A DNA stretch of 64,000 bases from Rhizorhabdus sp049889055 (GCF_049889055.1 NZ_JBLTWO010000013.1:1-64000); one strand, 5' to 3'. Shown: positions 1 to 8,350, counted from the stretch's first letter. Notes: generated by a model not told the origin, from the letters alone. Program-made: numbers and translations.

Positions 1-5
1 CAGCC

Positions 6-18
6 AACGAACGGGAGC
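6..18. repeat. 13-bp direct repeat, left copy
   Basis: The 13 bases AACGAACGGGAGC occur here and again at 2066-2078. The two copies bracket the metallopeptidase cassette. Nothing else is visible in the first 54 bases, and the left side of this repeat lies outside the window, so whether it is an attachment-site remnant cannot be settled. Confidence 0.5.
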
Positions 19-54
19 AAGTCGCCGAGCCGTCGATGTAGGTAGCGTGCGCAC

Positions 55-1581
55 TCACCTTGGAACGAGGCGAAGTCGTTCCCTGTCAAATTCGTCAATC
101 AAATTCAAATTAAAGAGGTGTTCGATCAGAGCCGCTGGTCGGACGCGAAGCGTTCTTGCGGCAGCTGCTATTTCCTCAGATACGCTAAACTGTCGATTTT
201 GACCGAATGCCTTAAGAACCAGGTCACGCGGCATCAATAGCATCGCGGCGAACGCGTTCGCTCTTTTCTCAACGCCAGCCGGTGCCCACGGTCCGCTTGA
301 GATTCCTACACTCTTCGCCATCGTCCGGTCGTAAAGTAGATGAGCGAGCTCATGCGCTAGCGTGAACCTACGCCCTTCCGACGTGACATTGAACAGGCTG
401 GTGGTGTTAACAAATATCGTCGCGGCCAATCCATCCCCTGCCAACGCGACGCCACGGATGGTCTCCGTCTCTAGCGCACCGTCTGTGACGGTTATGCCGA
501 GACTTACAAGCAATCCCTCGATGTCGACATACTCGGTGATGAATTCTGAGGCGCGCTCTTCCTCTAGCAGGTCAACAGCCCATTCATAACCTTCTGAATA
601 AGGTACGCCCATGGGCGGGCCACCATCGGCGGCGACCAGCTCATCGAGTTGCGTAGCTGCTAGCTCGGTTTTGCTTGCCGATGCAATTATCTCTGTCAGT
701 TTGCTGACATCACCTGCTGTGAGGCTTGGAGAAAGGCCTCCATACATTGCAACGGCCGCCGAGAAGCGGGCAATAGCAGGAACACCATCAATCTTGTCGT
801 TGTCGTTGACAAAAGCCGTTTCGAGGCCACGCTGTCGCAGTGAGTTCATTGCCGAGTTGAATACTCGCTCACCAATCCTGTGCGCCGTCAGCTCGATCAC
901 GGATATCTTTGACAGATCCGCAAGTCGATCCTTCAGCCGGCTCAGCGCTTCTCGCTCGTCAATCTCCAGCGTGTACTCCTCGCCGCTATCAGCCACCCAC
1001 TGCAGCGCATTCCAGAGGGGCGCTGCAACGTCCTTCACTGCCAAATACGCCAGCCCGCGCCCGCTGGTGAACCGAAACTGATCTGGCGCGAACAATGGCG
1101 TAGCTGCCGTCCAAGATAATTCAACGGTATCTAGGTATCTTCTCAAGTAGAGATCTGGCAGAAGCCCGCCATTCGACGCAGAATTTAGCGCATGAGCGTT
1201 CCGCCAAGCTTGTGCCTTGCGATACTCTTCTCTCCCAGGCCCATCGCGAGCGTCAATTAGGCTCCGCAGCTTACGCCCGACTACTGCGACCGCGGGTGCG
1301 GCACTAAATTCATGCCAGGGGAAGTCAGCCTGATGAAGCAGATCGGTCCAATTGTCGGCGAACCACTGCGCAATGGGCAATAGATACCAGCTGACGAACT
1401 CTCGCGGACTTTCGCCGATCGCGTTCCCAGTCAGTATGGTACCGCCAACAGTCAGGCGCAAATCGCCGATCGACCAACCGTATTCCGCAGGTCGCCGGTG
1501 ACGCGGCTCCGCATCTTTACGCCAGCGCATAGCGATTTCGAACCGGTTTGGGTCACCGAACGAGGTGAATTCAGGCTTCAT
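55..1581 (-). CDS. ImmA/IrrE-family metallo-endopeptidase, 508 aa
   Basis: The C-terminal third carries the zinc peptidase signature HELAH (in the stretch RRFTLAHELAHLLYD), followed by the third-ligand region VEKRANAFAAMLLMPRD. This is the arrangement of ImmA/IrrE proteases, which typically cleave a repressor or other partner. The first ~350 residues show no domain I recognise; the family is usually far shorter, so this is a large extended form. It follows the 138-aa gene with an 11-base overlap, which indicates translational coupling. Parts of the gene are AT-rich for this genome (about 47% GC around 661-720), a sign of acquisition. No HTH repressor partner is visible inside the window. Family call is strong; substrate and role (defence, stress switch or toxin control) are unknown. 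Confidence 0.88.
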   Translation of the reverse strand: MKPEFTSFGDPNRFEIAMRWRKDAEPRHRRPAEYGWSIGDLRLTVGGTILTGNAIGESPREFVSWYLLPIAQWFADNWTDLLHQADFPWHEFSAAPAVAVVGRKLRSLIDARDGPGREEYRKAQAWRNAHALNSASNGGLLPDLYLRRYLDTVELSWTAATPLFAPDQFRFTSGRGLAYLAVKDVAAPLWNALQWVADSGEEYTLEIDEREALSRLKDRLADLSKISVIELTAHRIGERVFNSAMNSLRQRGLETAFVNDNDKIDGVPAIARFSAAVAMYGGLSPSLTAGDVSKLTEIIASASKTELAATQLDELVAADGGPPMGVPYSEGYEWAVDLLEEERASEFITEYVDIEGLLVSLGITVTDGALETETIRGVALAGDGLAATIFVNTTSLFNVTSEGRRFTLAHELAHLLYDRTMAKSVGISSGPWAPAGVEKRANAFAAMLLMPRDLVLKAFGQNRQFSVSEEIAAAARTLRVRPAALIEHLFNLNLIDEFDRERLRLVPR

Positions 1582-1987
1582 CTGTTTCTAACGCCCAGTA
1601 GATAGCCGATTCGCTAAACGAGGCATAGCGCCGAAGCTCCTTGTTTCTCACTCCCCCTTGATCAACCAAGGCGTCTTTGACGACTGCGGGCACATCATCC
1701 CACGGTATTGGGTAGCCGTGCCAGGAACCGTCTCCGGTTGGTTTCGCTTCGAAGGCAATCCCTTGATCTGTTGCGAACCGGCGACCTGTGCCAGCCTCTA
1801 CGGTCGCGCCCATGAACAGTTTACCAGCCGGCGTATGCTTCCAGTTAAAATTAGGATTAGCAGGGTCTAACCCCATTTTGTTGCCGTTGTCGTCTCTGGT
1901 GTGCGTCCATTCTGGGCAGATCGTCCCCTTTCGGCCGTTCGCCGAACGGTTTTTGTGCTTGAGAGAGCCTCGGTAGACGTCTTTCAT
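1571..1987 (-). CDS. Uncharacterised 138-aa protein paired with the metallopeptidase
   Basis: Small, mostly hydrophilic protein with no signal peptide or membrane segment. Its N-terminus is basic (MKDVYRGSLKHKNRSANGRK) and is followed by CPEWTH, then a region with HGYPIPWDDVP that may be the conserved core. It is the first gene of a two-gene operon and its last 11 bases overlap the start of the ImmA/IrrE-type gene, so the two products probably act together. I do not recognise the family. It could be a substrate, adaptor or antitoxin-like partner of the protease, but nothing in the sequence decides this. Confidence 0.75.
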   Translation of the reverse strand: MKDVYRGSLKHKNRSANGRKGTICPEWTHTRDDNGNKMGLDPANPNFNWKHTPAGKLFMGATVEAGTGRRFATDQGIAFEAKPTGDGSWHGYPIPWDDVPAVVKDALVDQGGVRNKELRRYASFSESAIYWALETDEA

Positions 1988-2049
1988 AGTTACGAGTTAT
2001 CGCCAAGATTATCCGCAGTCGAGAGGATTGAGCATAGACGAACTGCAAA

Positions 2050-2069
2050 CGTTTAGTCCTCTCTAAACG
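2050..2069. promoter_or_regulatory. 20-bp inverted repeat (candidate operator)
   Basis: Perfect arms CGTTTAG and CTAAACG separated by six bases, centred about 72 bp upstream of the 138-aa gene. Its position in front of a protease cassette fits an operator for a repressor, but no repressor gene is visible in the window. Confidence 0.5.
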
Positions 2070-2078
2070 AACGGGAGC
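2066..2078. repeat. 13-bp direct repeat, right copy
   Basis: Second copy of AACGAACGGGAGC, 2060 bp from the first, overlapping the right arm of the inverted repeat. Together with the copy at 6-18 it frames the AT-richer two-gene cassette. Confidence 0.5.
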
Positions 2079-2280
2079 TTTCAAGATTAGCGCGCAGCCT
2101 GATGAATGGTCAAATATGAGAGGGGAACTGGTAACCCGCTCAAAGCGGTCCCATCGGCAGTGTCTGCGAGGAGCGACGTCCGTGATTGCAGATGGGAACG
2201 ACCGATTTTGGTCGCGAGGAGATATTAATCTTCTGGACAGCGAACGACGGGGACCGGTTGTGAGCGGCCTTTGGTCGTCC

Positions 2281-2296
2281 GAAGCCCGGATGTCGG
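2281..2296. repeat. 16-bp dispersed repeat, copy 1
   Basis: GAAGCCCGGATGTCGG, identical to 27424-27439 beside tRNA-Glu. Both copies are intergenic and both sit beside cassette-like genes, which suggests a small dispersed repeat of the genome; two copies are too few to define a family. Confidence 0.4.
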
Positions 2297-2363
2297 GGTT
2301 CGGTAGCATCGCACCTATTCATTGCCCACGCGTCGGAAGCGCCGTTAACCTCCTCAACCCCCC

Positions 2364-2684
2364 TCAATTCCCCTCGGAGTCCACCACGAACGTCACCGGC
2401 TTGCCGCGCGTCATCGGGTCCCAGCCGGCGGACAGGGCGGCGCGGACGCAGCGGGCGATGGTGGCGTCGTCGAGTTGGAGGCGGCCGCGGGGCAGGCCTT
2501 TCAGGAGGCGCTTGGGTGGGGGGAATTCGACGAGGGCCTCGCGGCGGGCGTCGCGCTCCTGCAGGGATATGGTCATGCCCTTCCAGCCCTCGTCATCGGA
2601 CAGATGCGGTTCGCGGTGGAGGTTCCAATCGTAGAGGACGCCGTCGACCTGGACGGCGCCGCCCGTGCTTTGAGACTTTGACAT
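2364..2684 (-). CDS. Conserved-looking hypothetical protein, 106 aa
   Basis: Hydrophilic cytoplasmic protein without signal peptide or membrane helix. I start it at MSKSQST (2684) rather than at an ATG six codons upstream, because the internal start is a more typical N-terminus and the extension is short; the upstream start is not excluded. Features include an early VDGVLYDWNLHREP segment, a basic middle with FPPPKRLLKGLPRGR, and a C-terminal part resembling an alpha-beta domain ending TFVVDSEGN. It stands alone on the minus strand, with RluE on the plus strand beyond it. Function unknown. Confidence 0.65.
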   Translation of the reverse strand: MSKSQSTGGAVQVDGVLYDWNLHREPHLSDDEGWKGMTISLQERDARREALVEFPPPKRLLKGLPRGRLQLDDATIARCVRAALSAGWDPMTRGKPVTFVVDSEGN

Positions 2685-2800
2685 GGCCGCGCCCCTTAGC
2701 ATGACCGACCTGCCGAGGCCTAGCCGGACTGGCGGCGCATCCGATCGGGCGCGCGCATGCGGCGCAAGACATCGCCGCCACCGGACGATATGAGCGCCCC

Positions 2801-3382
2801 ATGGCCCGGCTGCTCCTGTTCAACAAACCCTATGGGGTCCTGTCGCAATTCACCGATCGCGGATCGCCGACGGTCCGATCGACCTTGTCGGACTTCATCG
2901 CGGTGAAGGGCGTCTATCCCGCCGGGCGGCTCGACCGCGACAGCGAGGGGCTGCTGCTGCTGTGCGATGACGGGCGGCTGCAGGCGCGCATCGCCGATCC
3001 GCGCTTCAAGATGCCCAAGACCTATTTCGTGCAGGTCGAAGGCGATCCGCAGGAAGCGGAACTGGAGCGCCTGCGGAAGGGCGTGCTGCTCAACGATGGC
3101 ATGACCTTGCCGGCCGAGGTCGCGCGGATCGACCCGCCCGAGCTGTGGCAGCGCGATCCGCCGATCCGCCAGCGCAAGGCCATCCCCGACAGCTGGCTGC
3201 GGATCACCATCCGCGAAGGTCGAAATCGGCAGGTGCGGCGGATGACGGCGGCGGTCGGCTTGCCCACGCTGCGGCTGGTCCGCTGGTCGATCGGCGACTG
3301 GTCGGTCGCCGGGATCGCGCAGGGGGCGTATGAGGAACTCTCCGGCCCGGCCGAGATCGGCGGCGGCGCGCAGGGCCGATGA
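2801..3382 (+). CDS. rluE: 23S rRNA pseudouridine synthase, RluE type
   Basis: A 193-aa RsuA/RluE-family pseudouridine synthase. It begins with MARLLLFNKPYGVLSQF, the typical opening of family members lacking an S4 domain, and has the catalytic motif GRLDRDSEGLLLL with the nucleophilic Asp, then a C-terminal ITIREGRNRQVRRM segment characteristic of the family. RluE isomerises uridine 2457 of 23S rRNA in E. coli; that target is assumed by homology. It acts on the large ribosomal subunit in the cytoplasm. The next gene, rlmJ, also modifies 23S rRNA but is separated by about 140 bp. The short length and absent S4 domain favour RluE over RluB or RsuA. Confidence 0.9.
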   Translation: MARLLLFNKPYGVLSQFTDRGSPTVRSTLSDFIAVKGVYPAGRLDRDSEGLLLLCDDGRLQARIADPRFKMPKTYFVQVEGDPQEAELERLRKGVLLNDGMTLPAEVARIDPPELWQRDPPIRQRKAIPDSWLRITIREGRNRQVRRMTAAVGLPTLRLVRWSIGDWSVAGIAQGAYEELSGPAEIGGGAQGR

Positions 3383-3524
3383 CGCGGTTCGGCGGGGTTG
3401 CCGACCACCGCTCCATCTGCTGCCGGTTGCCGCAGAGCGCGAAAGCTGATTTGAGGCGTCGCGCACTGGGGCTCAAGCGCCACGCACCTCCTATGAAGCC
3501 ATGTCGGCAGGGTATCGGATCGCC

Positions 3525-4355
3525 ATGAATTATCGCCACTCCTTCCATGCCGGCAACAGCGCCGATGTCGTGAAGCACAGCCTGCTGATCGCGCTTGTCC
3601 GGGCCTTGCAGCAGAAAGAGGGCGCGCTGACCCTTATCGACACCCATGCGGGGTGCGGGCTGTACGATCTTGGCGGCGAGCAGGCCCAGCGCACCGGCGA
3701 AGCGGCGCAGGGCGTCGTGCGGGCTTTTGCCGATGCTAATCCGTTGCTCGACGAGTATCGCGCCGCCGTGCAGGCGGTGAATGTCGGGGCGGAGCCGCAG
3801 CTCTACCCCGGATCGCCGCAGGTCCTGGCGCAGCTGCTGCGCCCGCAGGACGTGCTGATCCTCAATGAGAAGCATCCCGAGGACGCCGCCGCCCTGCGCA
3901 GCGCGATGCGCGGCACGCTTGCGGCGGTGCATGAGCGCGACGCCTATGAGCTGTGGCTGGCGATGACCCCGACCCGCACCGGGCGCGGCGTGGTGCTGGT
4001 CGATCCGCCCTATGAGCAGACCGACGAACGCGCCCGCATCACCGCCACCCTCGCGGCGGCGCACCGCAAATGGGCGCATGGCGTGACGGTGATCTGGTTT
4101 CCGCTGAAGGACCGCGTGACGCACCAGCGGTGGAAGGGGAGCCTGCGCAACCTCGGCATCCCGAAATTCCTGTCGATCGAGCATTGGCTGTACGATGCCG
4201 AGCAGCCCGGCATCTATAACGGCGCGGGGCTGTTCATCGTCAATCCGCCCTATGCCTTCACCCAGGCGCTGCCGCCGCTGCTCGAGGCGCTGCGCGCCGC
4301 GCTGGCGCCGGACGGGCACAGGGGCATGATCAAGGCGGACTGGCTGGTCGAGTGA
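3525..4355 (+). CDS. rlmJ: 23S rRNA (adenine-N6)-methyltransferase RlmJ
   Basis: 276 aa from the start MNYRHSFHAGNSADVVKHSL, which is the diagnostic N-terminus of RlmJ (YhiR); an in-frame ATG eight codons upstream is unlikely to be used. The catalytic motif DPPY appears in VLVDPPYEQ, as expected for an N6-adenine methyltransferase, after the SAM-binding LIDTHAGCGLYDL motif. In E. coli the enzyme methylates A2030 of 23S rRNA. It follows rluE on the same strand, so two 23S modification enzymes lie side by side, though a 142-bp gap makes a shared transcript uncertain. Confidence 0.93.
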   Translation: MNYRHSFHAGNSADVVKHSLLIALVRALQQKEGALTLIDTHAGCGLYDLGGEQAQRTGEAAQGVVRAFADANPLLDEYRAAVQAVNVGAEPQLYPGSPQVLAQLLRPQDVLILNEKHPEDAAALRSAMRGTLAAVHERDAYELWLAMTPTRTGRGVVLVDPPYEQTDERARITATLAAAHRKWAHGVTVIWFPLKDRVTHQRWKGSLRNLGIPKFLSIEHWLYDAEQPGIYNGAGLFIVNPPYAFTQALPPLLEALRAALAPDGHRGMIKADWLVE

Positions 4356-4465
4356 TTTCCTCGCGGACGGACGTCACCCGTCCCCCCGATCCGCCCTCAA
4401 TAATCGCCCGCACCCCCATCTCCGCTGCTGACATATGCGCGCCATGCCGATAATCATGCGGCTCC

Positions 4466-5137
4466 ATGTGGCAGCTTTATCAATTCCCGCTCTGTCCCTT
4501 CTCGCGCAAGGTCCGGCTCCAGATGGAGGAGAAGGGTGTTGCCTATGATCTCGTCCGCGAGTCCCCCTGGCTGCGGCGCGACGAGTTTCTGGACCTGAAT
4601 CCGGTCGGGCAGACCCCGGTGATGGTCGACCCGGCGAACGGGACGGTGCTGATCCACAGCTGCGCGATCTCCGAATATATCGAGGAGACGGTCGAGGCGG
4701 CGCCGATGATCCCCGGCGGGTCGGCGGCGCGGGCCGAGATCCGGCGGCTGGTCGCCTATTTCGACGAGAAATTCTATGCCGACGTGGTCGGCCCGCTGCT
4801 GCACGAACGCGCGCTGAAGCGGATCGTCCACCGCGCCTCGCCCGATGCCGGCGTGCTGCGGCAGGCGATGAAGGCGGTCAACGACCATCTCGACTATATC
4901 GACTATCTTGTCGGCAGCCGCCGCTGGATCGGCGGCCCGCTGCTCAGCCTGGCCGACCTCGCCTGCGCTGCGCATCTGTCGGTCGCCGACTATCTGGGCG
5001 GGATCGACTGGCGCGGGCATGACGAGACCAAACAATGGTATTCCGGCATGAAATCCCGCCGCTCGCTGCGCGTCGTGCTGGCCGAGCGGATGGAGCTGGT
5101 CGGCCCGCCCGAACATTATGAGAAGCCGGATTTTTGA
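4466..5137 (+). CDS. Glutathione S-transferase-fold protein, FzlA-like
   Basis: 223-aa protein with an N-terminal thioredoxin-like domain (MWQLYQFPLCPFSRKVRLQM, about residues 1-80) and an alpha-helical GST C-terminal domain containing GGPLLSLADLACAAHLSVAD. Alphaproteobacterial proteins with this opening include FzlA, which binds FtsZ and shapes the division septum rather than acting as a transferase. The CPFS site could also support glutathione chemistry. Single gene, no operon partners. The fold is certain; the FzlA identity is an inference from overall resemblance, so no gene symbol is given. Confidence 0.8.
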   Translation: MWQLYQFPLCPFSRKVRLQMEEKGVAYDLVRESPWLRRDEFLDLNPVGQTPVMVDPANGTVLIHSCAISEYIEETVEAAPMIPGGSAARAEIRRLVAYFDEKFYADVVGPLLHERALKRIVHRASPDAGVLRQAMKAVNDHLDYIDYLVGSRRWIGGPLLSLADLACAAHLSVADYLGGIDWRGHDETKQWYSGMKSRRSLRVVLAERMELVGPPEHYEKPDF

Positions 5138-5235
5138 GAGGTTCGCGCGGGTGGAGGCGGGCTCGTAAAGGACCGGCGGGTAAGAGGGCGCTGCGGATAT
5201 CTGAGTTGGGCTGAGCTTGTAACGCTCAGGCGGAG

Positions 5236-5631
5236 ATGTGGGAGGAACGCCACGTGAGACGGTGGATACCCATCGCACTTCCGATCCTCGTTCTGATAGC
5301 GATCGGCATTTATTGCGCCTTCCCGCAACCCATTCGTGATGATGCAACGTTGAAAGCCGTAGCGAGTGAGGCGCGAAGTCTCATGGTAAACCACTCGATC
5401 AATCGCGGCACAGATTCTGTTCGGGTGCCCAAGCAGAAGTGGCCGCCGGCGATTGCCAGCCTCAGGCCAGATTCCGTGGTCGTTACGAGCTACATGGTCG
5501 ATATTACCATCAAGCCGTATTTCGATGGCGGTTGGGGATATGGCTTCGCTGATGAAAGGCGAGGCCTGACGATGGATCCATCTTGTTGGTCGCATTTGGC
5601 TTACGGTGTCTATTGGCACGGGCCGTGCTGA
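5236..5631 (+). CDS. Small membrane-anchored hypothetical protein, 131 aa
   Basis: N-terminal hydrophobic helix IPIALPILVLIAIGIY (about residues 11-26) after a short basic stretch, consistent with a signal anchor. The rest would face the periplasm and includes a Trp/Tyr-rich C-terminal part (FDGGWGYGF, and WSHLAYGVYWHGPC at the end). No family recognised. The true start may be the GTG-like or internal positions just upstream of the helix. It is the first of three small genes in a stretch clearly poorer in GC than its neighbours, suggesting acquisition or relaxed selection. Confidence 0.55.
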   Translation: MWEERHVRRWIPIALPILVLIAIGIYCAFPQPIRDDATLKAVASEARSLMVNHSINRGTDSVRVPKQKWPPAIASLRPDSVVVTSYMVDITIKPYFDGGWGYGFADERRGLTMDPSCWSHLAYGVYWHGPC

Positions 5632-5724
5632 CATTAATCAGATGCGCACGGGTTCGTTTTATGCCGCCAAATCTCGCCGAGATGGGCTTGCAATTCACAG
5701 TCTGATCGGCGTCATTACCGCCCA

Positions 5725-6192
5725 ATGATGACGCTACCCCACCGCAGTCTCATAGGTTTGATATTGCTCGGTATCGGAGGGTTGGCCGCTGTGTCTGGCT
5801 GGAACTTGAACACGCGGCACCACATTGCAACGATGTTGAATGTAGAGAAATTGCCACAATCGATTAGCGTAGTCGATTGTGCGAGCTTTGGCGTGACCGA
5901 TGTCCTTGAACGCTGCTCATTCCAGATAAGCGCTGATGATTTTCCGAAACTGTTATCAGGCTATGAATTTCAGGTGAATCAGAACTGTGACGTCGGAAAA
6001 AATGGCTTTTGCGTCAATACGGCTGATGCCGGAACGGCACACGATTATTGCTGCGGTCCGAAACTTGGTGATAATTTTGATATCGCCACGACCTATATTG
6101 CGACGCCACGCGACGCACCCCACGGCGGCAGCCTTACGATACTAACTGATACAGAAAAGCGGCGCGTAATGATCGACCTTTACATCGAGTGA
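5725..6192 (+). CDS. Small membrane-anchored hypothetical protein, 155 aa
   Basis: Begins with a hydrophobic helix (LIGLILLGIGGLAAVSGW, about residues 9-26) and continues as a polar domain with several cysteines (DCASFG, ERCSF, NQNCDVG, GFCVN, YCCGP), which fits an exported, disulfide-bonded protein. GC content is about 40% in 5941-6000 against about 68% in the nearby GST gene. The upstream gene has the same architecture (anchor plus small periplasmic domain), so they may be functionally paired. No known family recognised. Confidence 0.6.
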   Translation: MMTLPHRSLIGLILLGIGGLAAVSGWNLNTRHHIATMLNVEKLPQSISVVDCASFGVTDVLERCSFQISADDFPKLLSGYEFQVNQNCDVGKNGFCVNTADAGTAHDYCCGPKLGDNFDIATTYIATPRDAPHGGSLTILTDTEKRRVMIDLYIE

Positions 6193-6436
6193 ATGGCTGC
6201 GATCGTCTTGTTCGTGTTCGCAAGGGGCAGGTCGCTCCCAACCGCATTACGGTGATGTCGTAGCTCAATTCTCCGCTTGAGAGCCGGCACATCGGGCTGA
6301 ATTACCAACGCTCACACCTCACCGCTTCACGTGCGGTTTGAAGATGATGAGATCGCCGTCGCGCCATCGCTTTCCCGCTGTACCTTCGTTTATAGGAAGT
6401 GGTCAGTTGACCTTTGTCTGATAGCCGACATTATCG

Positions 6437-6718
6437 ATGCCCATGTTGATGCTTGCCCAAATCGACCTTTCCAACGCCGATCTCGCTCTATTCGATGAGT
6501 ATGAAAGTGCGGTGCTGGCGTTATTGGAAAAATATGGTGCGCGGCTTGAGGATCGATTGCGCTCCACCGATGGTCGAACCGAAGTCCACCTGCTTTACTT
6601 TCCAGATGCTGGATCGTTAGCCGGTTTTCGAAGCGATCCAATCCGTGCTTCCGCCCAAAGCATATGGGAACGGTCTCGTGCTTCATCGTCGCTGACCGAG
6701 GTCACACGATTGAAATAG
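6437..6718 (+). CDS. DUF1330-like small alpha/beta-barrel protein, 93 aa
   Basis: Compact 93-aa protein resembling dimeric ferredoxin-fold (ABM/DUF1330-like) proteins: a first strand MLMLAQIDL, a helix with ALLEKYGARLEDRL, and a central strand TEVHLLYFPDAGSLAGFRSDP, a pattern typical of that superfamily. Such proteins are usually small stand-alone binders of unknown substrate. The initiating codon could be either of the two early methionines. It lies in the GC-poor stretch but is less extreme than the two genes upstream. Confidence 0.6.
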   Translation: MPMLMLAQIDLSNADLALFDEYESAVLALLEKYGARLEDRLRSTDGRTEVHLLYFPDAGSLAGFRSDPIRASAQSIWERSRASSSLTEVTRLK

Positions 6719-6906
6719 CTGTTGCTGCTCCCGACGGCTTGCTGGTCAAGCCAAGAGGGTTTCCCATTTTATGGCCCTTTTCGGAAATGGAAAATATCGC
6801 CCGTTATCTTTTGGAAGCTGCGGTTCGGATATCCACCCCATTTCGGTCGTGCAGCCGGTCGGAACGTTCGCTTGAAAGCAGACGCATCGGACCAGACATT
6901 CACCTG

Positions 6907-8232
6907 TCACCGCCTCACACGCGGCTCCGCCGCCAGTCGCGACATCAGGATCGCCGCGCGCTTTGCCTGGAGGGGGATCGAGGTCAGGTCGACCGTCTCG
7001 CCCGGCGCATGGTCGCCGGTGGAGTAGGGGCCCATGCCGGCGAAGCTGTCGACGTCGCTGGCGACGAAGCTGACGTCGCCCGCGCCGCGCTTGAGCGGGT
7101 CGAGCGGGGGCATTTCGGGCAGGCCGAGATCGGCGTTCACGCCGTTGAGCGCCGTCAGGATCGCGCGGTTGCCGTCGGTCGGGGCCATTGCGGGATAGCC
7201 GCCTTTCTCGAACGCGATCTCGGCCGAGGTGCCGGGCAGGTGCTGTGCGACGATCGCCGCCATCTTCGCCTTCACCCGCTCGGTCTGCTCCTGCGACAGG
7301 GTGCGCAGGTCGCCGCGCGCCTCGGCGACGGGGGCGATGATATTGCCCTTGCCGGTCGCGGTCATGCGGATGCCCTCGGCGTCGGTCGACTGGGTCGATC
7401 CGCCCGCGATCAGGCCGACATTATAAGTCAGGTTGGTTTCGGGCAGGTCGCGGCGGAAGGCGTCGAGGATGCGGACCAGCTCATAGACCGCGCCATAGCC
7501 CACCTTCTCGCTGAAGATGCCGCTCGAATGGCCGCTATTGCCGGTCGCCCTGACCGTCCAGCTGTTCGACGATCGGCGCGCGATCGATCCCATGTCGCGG
7601 CCATTGTCGCGCACCAGCCCTTCGAAATCGAGCGCGACGTCGGCGCGCTTGCCGGCAGCGATCAGGTCGGCGCGGGCGATCTCCACCGGGTCGCCGACAT
7701 CCTCCTCGTCGCCGGTCAGGACGATCTCGATATCGGCCTTTGCCAGCGTGCCCGCCGCCTTCATCGCGCGCAGCGCCGCGAGCATCACGACCATGCCGCC
7801 CTTGTCGTCGCCGACGCCGGGACCCTCGGCCTTGCCGCCGTCCTTCAGGGCGAAGCGCTGGAAGGGGCTGTCGGGCTCGAACACCGTGTCGAGATGGCCG
7901 ATCAGCAGCAGGCGCTTACCACGCCCATTGCCCTTGTGGGTGGCGATGATGTGCCCGGCGCGACCGGCGGCCTCCATCGGCACCCAGCGGACGTCGAAGC
8001 CGAGCGGGGCGAGCTGCGCCTTCATCATCTCGCCGACCTTCGTCACGCCGGGCAGGTTGCGCGAGCCCGAGTTCACATTGACCAGCTGTTCGAGCAGCGC
8101 GACGGTGGCGGCGTTCTCTGCCTCGACGGTGCGGGTCATGGCCTTTTCGGCCGGGGTCAGCGCCGCCTGGGCGGGCAGGGCGGCGGTCGCCATCAGCAGG
8201 GAAAGCCCGAAAAACCGACCGATACGCGCCAT
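6907..8232 (-). CDS. Secreted M20-family metallopeptidase (glutamate carboxypeptidase-like)
   Basis: 441 aa from MARIGRFFGL; a seven-codon longer start is possible but would weaken the signal peptide (hydrophobic core GLSLLMATAAL, likely cleavage after AQA). Zinc and catalytic signatures are in order: GHLDTVFE, the bridging Asp in GPGVGDDKGG, and the catalytic acid in TGDEEDVG. A dimerisation lid domain follows (GNSGHSSGIF). The overall layout is that of carboxypeptidase G2-type exopeptidases, which remove a C-terminal residue such as glutamate. It acts in the periplasm and stands alone, divergent from the DEAD-box helicase. Confidence 0.9.
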   Translation of the reverse strand: MARIGRFFGLSLLMATAALPAQAALTPAEKAMTRTVEAENAATVALLEQLVNVNSGSRNLPGVTKVGEMMKAQLAPLGFDVRWVPMEAAGRAGHIIATHKGNGRGKRLLLIGHLDTVFEPDSPFQRFALKDGGKAEGPGVGDDKGGMVVMLAALRAMKAAGTLAKADIEIVLTGDEEDVGDPVEIARADLIAAGKRADVALDFEGLVRDNGRDMGSIARRSSNSWTVRATGNSGHSSGIFSEKVGYGAVYELVRILDAFRRDLPETNLTYNVGLIAGGSTQSTDAEGIRMTATGKGNIIAPVAEARGDLRTLSQEQTERVKAKMAAIVAQHLPGTSAEIAFEKGGYPAMAPTDGNRAILTALNGVNADLGLPEMPPLDPLKRGAGDVSFVASDVDSFAGMGPYSTGDHAPGETVDLTSIPLQAKRAAILMSRLAAEPRVRR

Positions 8233-8328
8233 CGAAAACACCTCGCCTTGCATTTGCCACGATCATGGAGCATATGCCGCACCGCGTCGATGCCGTTTTG
8301 CGGTGTCGGGACCGTAGCAGCGTGAACT

Positions 8329-8350
8329 CCTGCCCTCTTACAAGGGCAGG
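8329..8350 (+). promoter_or_regulatory. Stem-loop 1 in the leader of the DEAD-box helicase gene
   Basis: Perfect 8-bp arms CCTGCCCT and AGGGCAGG around a six-base loop, about 120 bases upstream of the chosen start codon. It is followed by no T tract, so it is more likely a leader structure than a terminator. Confidence 0.45.

Larger units (their letters stand above)
1988..2363. other. 376-bp intergenic region: cassette promoter area and repeats
   Basis: No convincing gene is present. It holds the 20-bp inverted repeat at 2050-2069, the right copy of the 13-bp direct repeat at 2066-2078, and the 16-base sequence at 2281-2296 that recurs near the tRNA-Glu. The stretch up to about 2110 is AT-richer than the flanking chromosome and probably carries the promoter of the leftward two-gene cassette; GATAAT-like hexamers occur close to the start of the 138-aa gene on the minus strand. 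Confidence 0.55.

Noticed and set aside
1571..1987. Calling the 138-aa protein an antitoxin of the protease
   Set aside because: The gene order and overlap fit, but there is no DNA-binding motif or family match, so the function is left open.
6664..8325. 553-codon plus-strand frame opposite the M20 peptidase
   Set aside because: The minus-strand peptidase has all catalytic motifs and a signal peptide; the plus frame has none and mirrors it.
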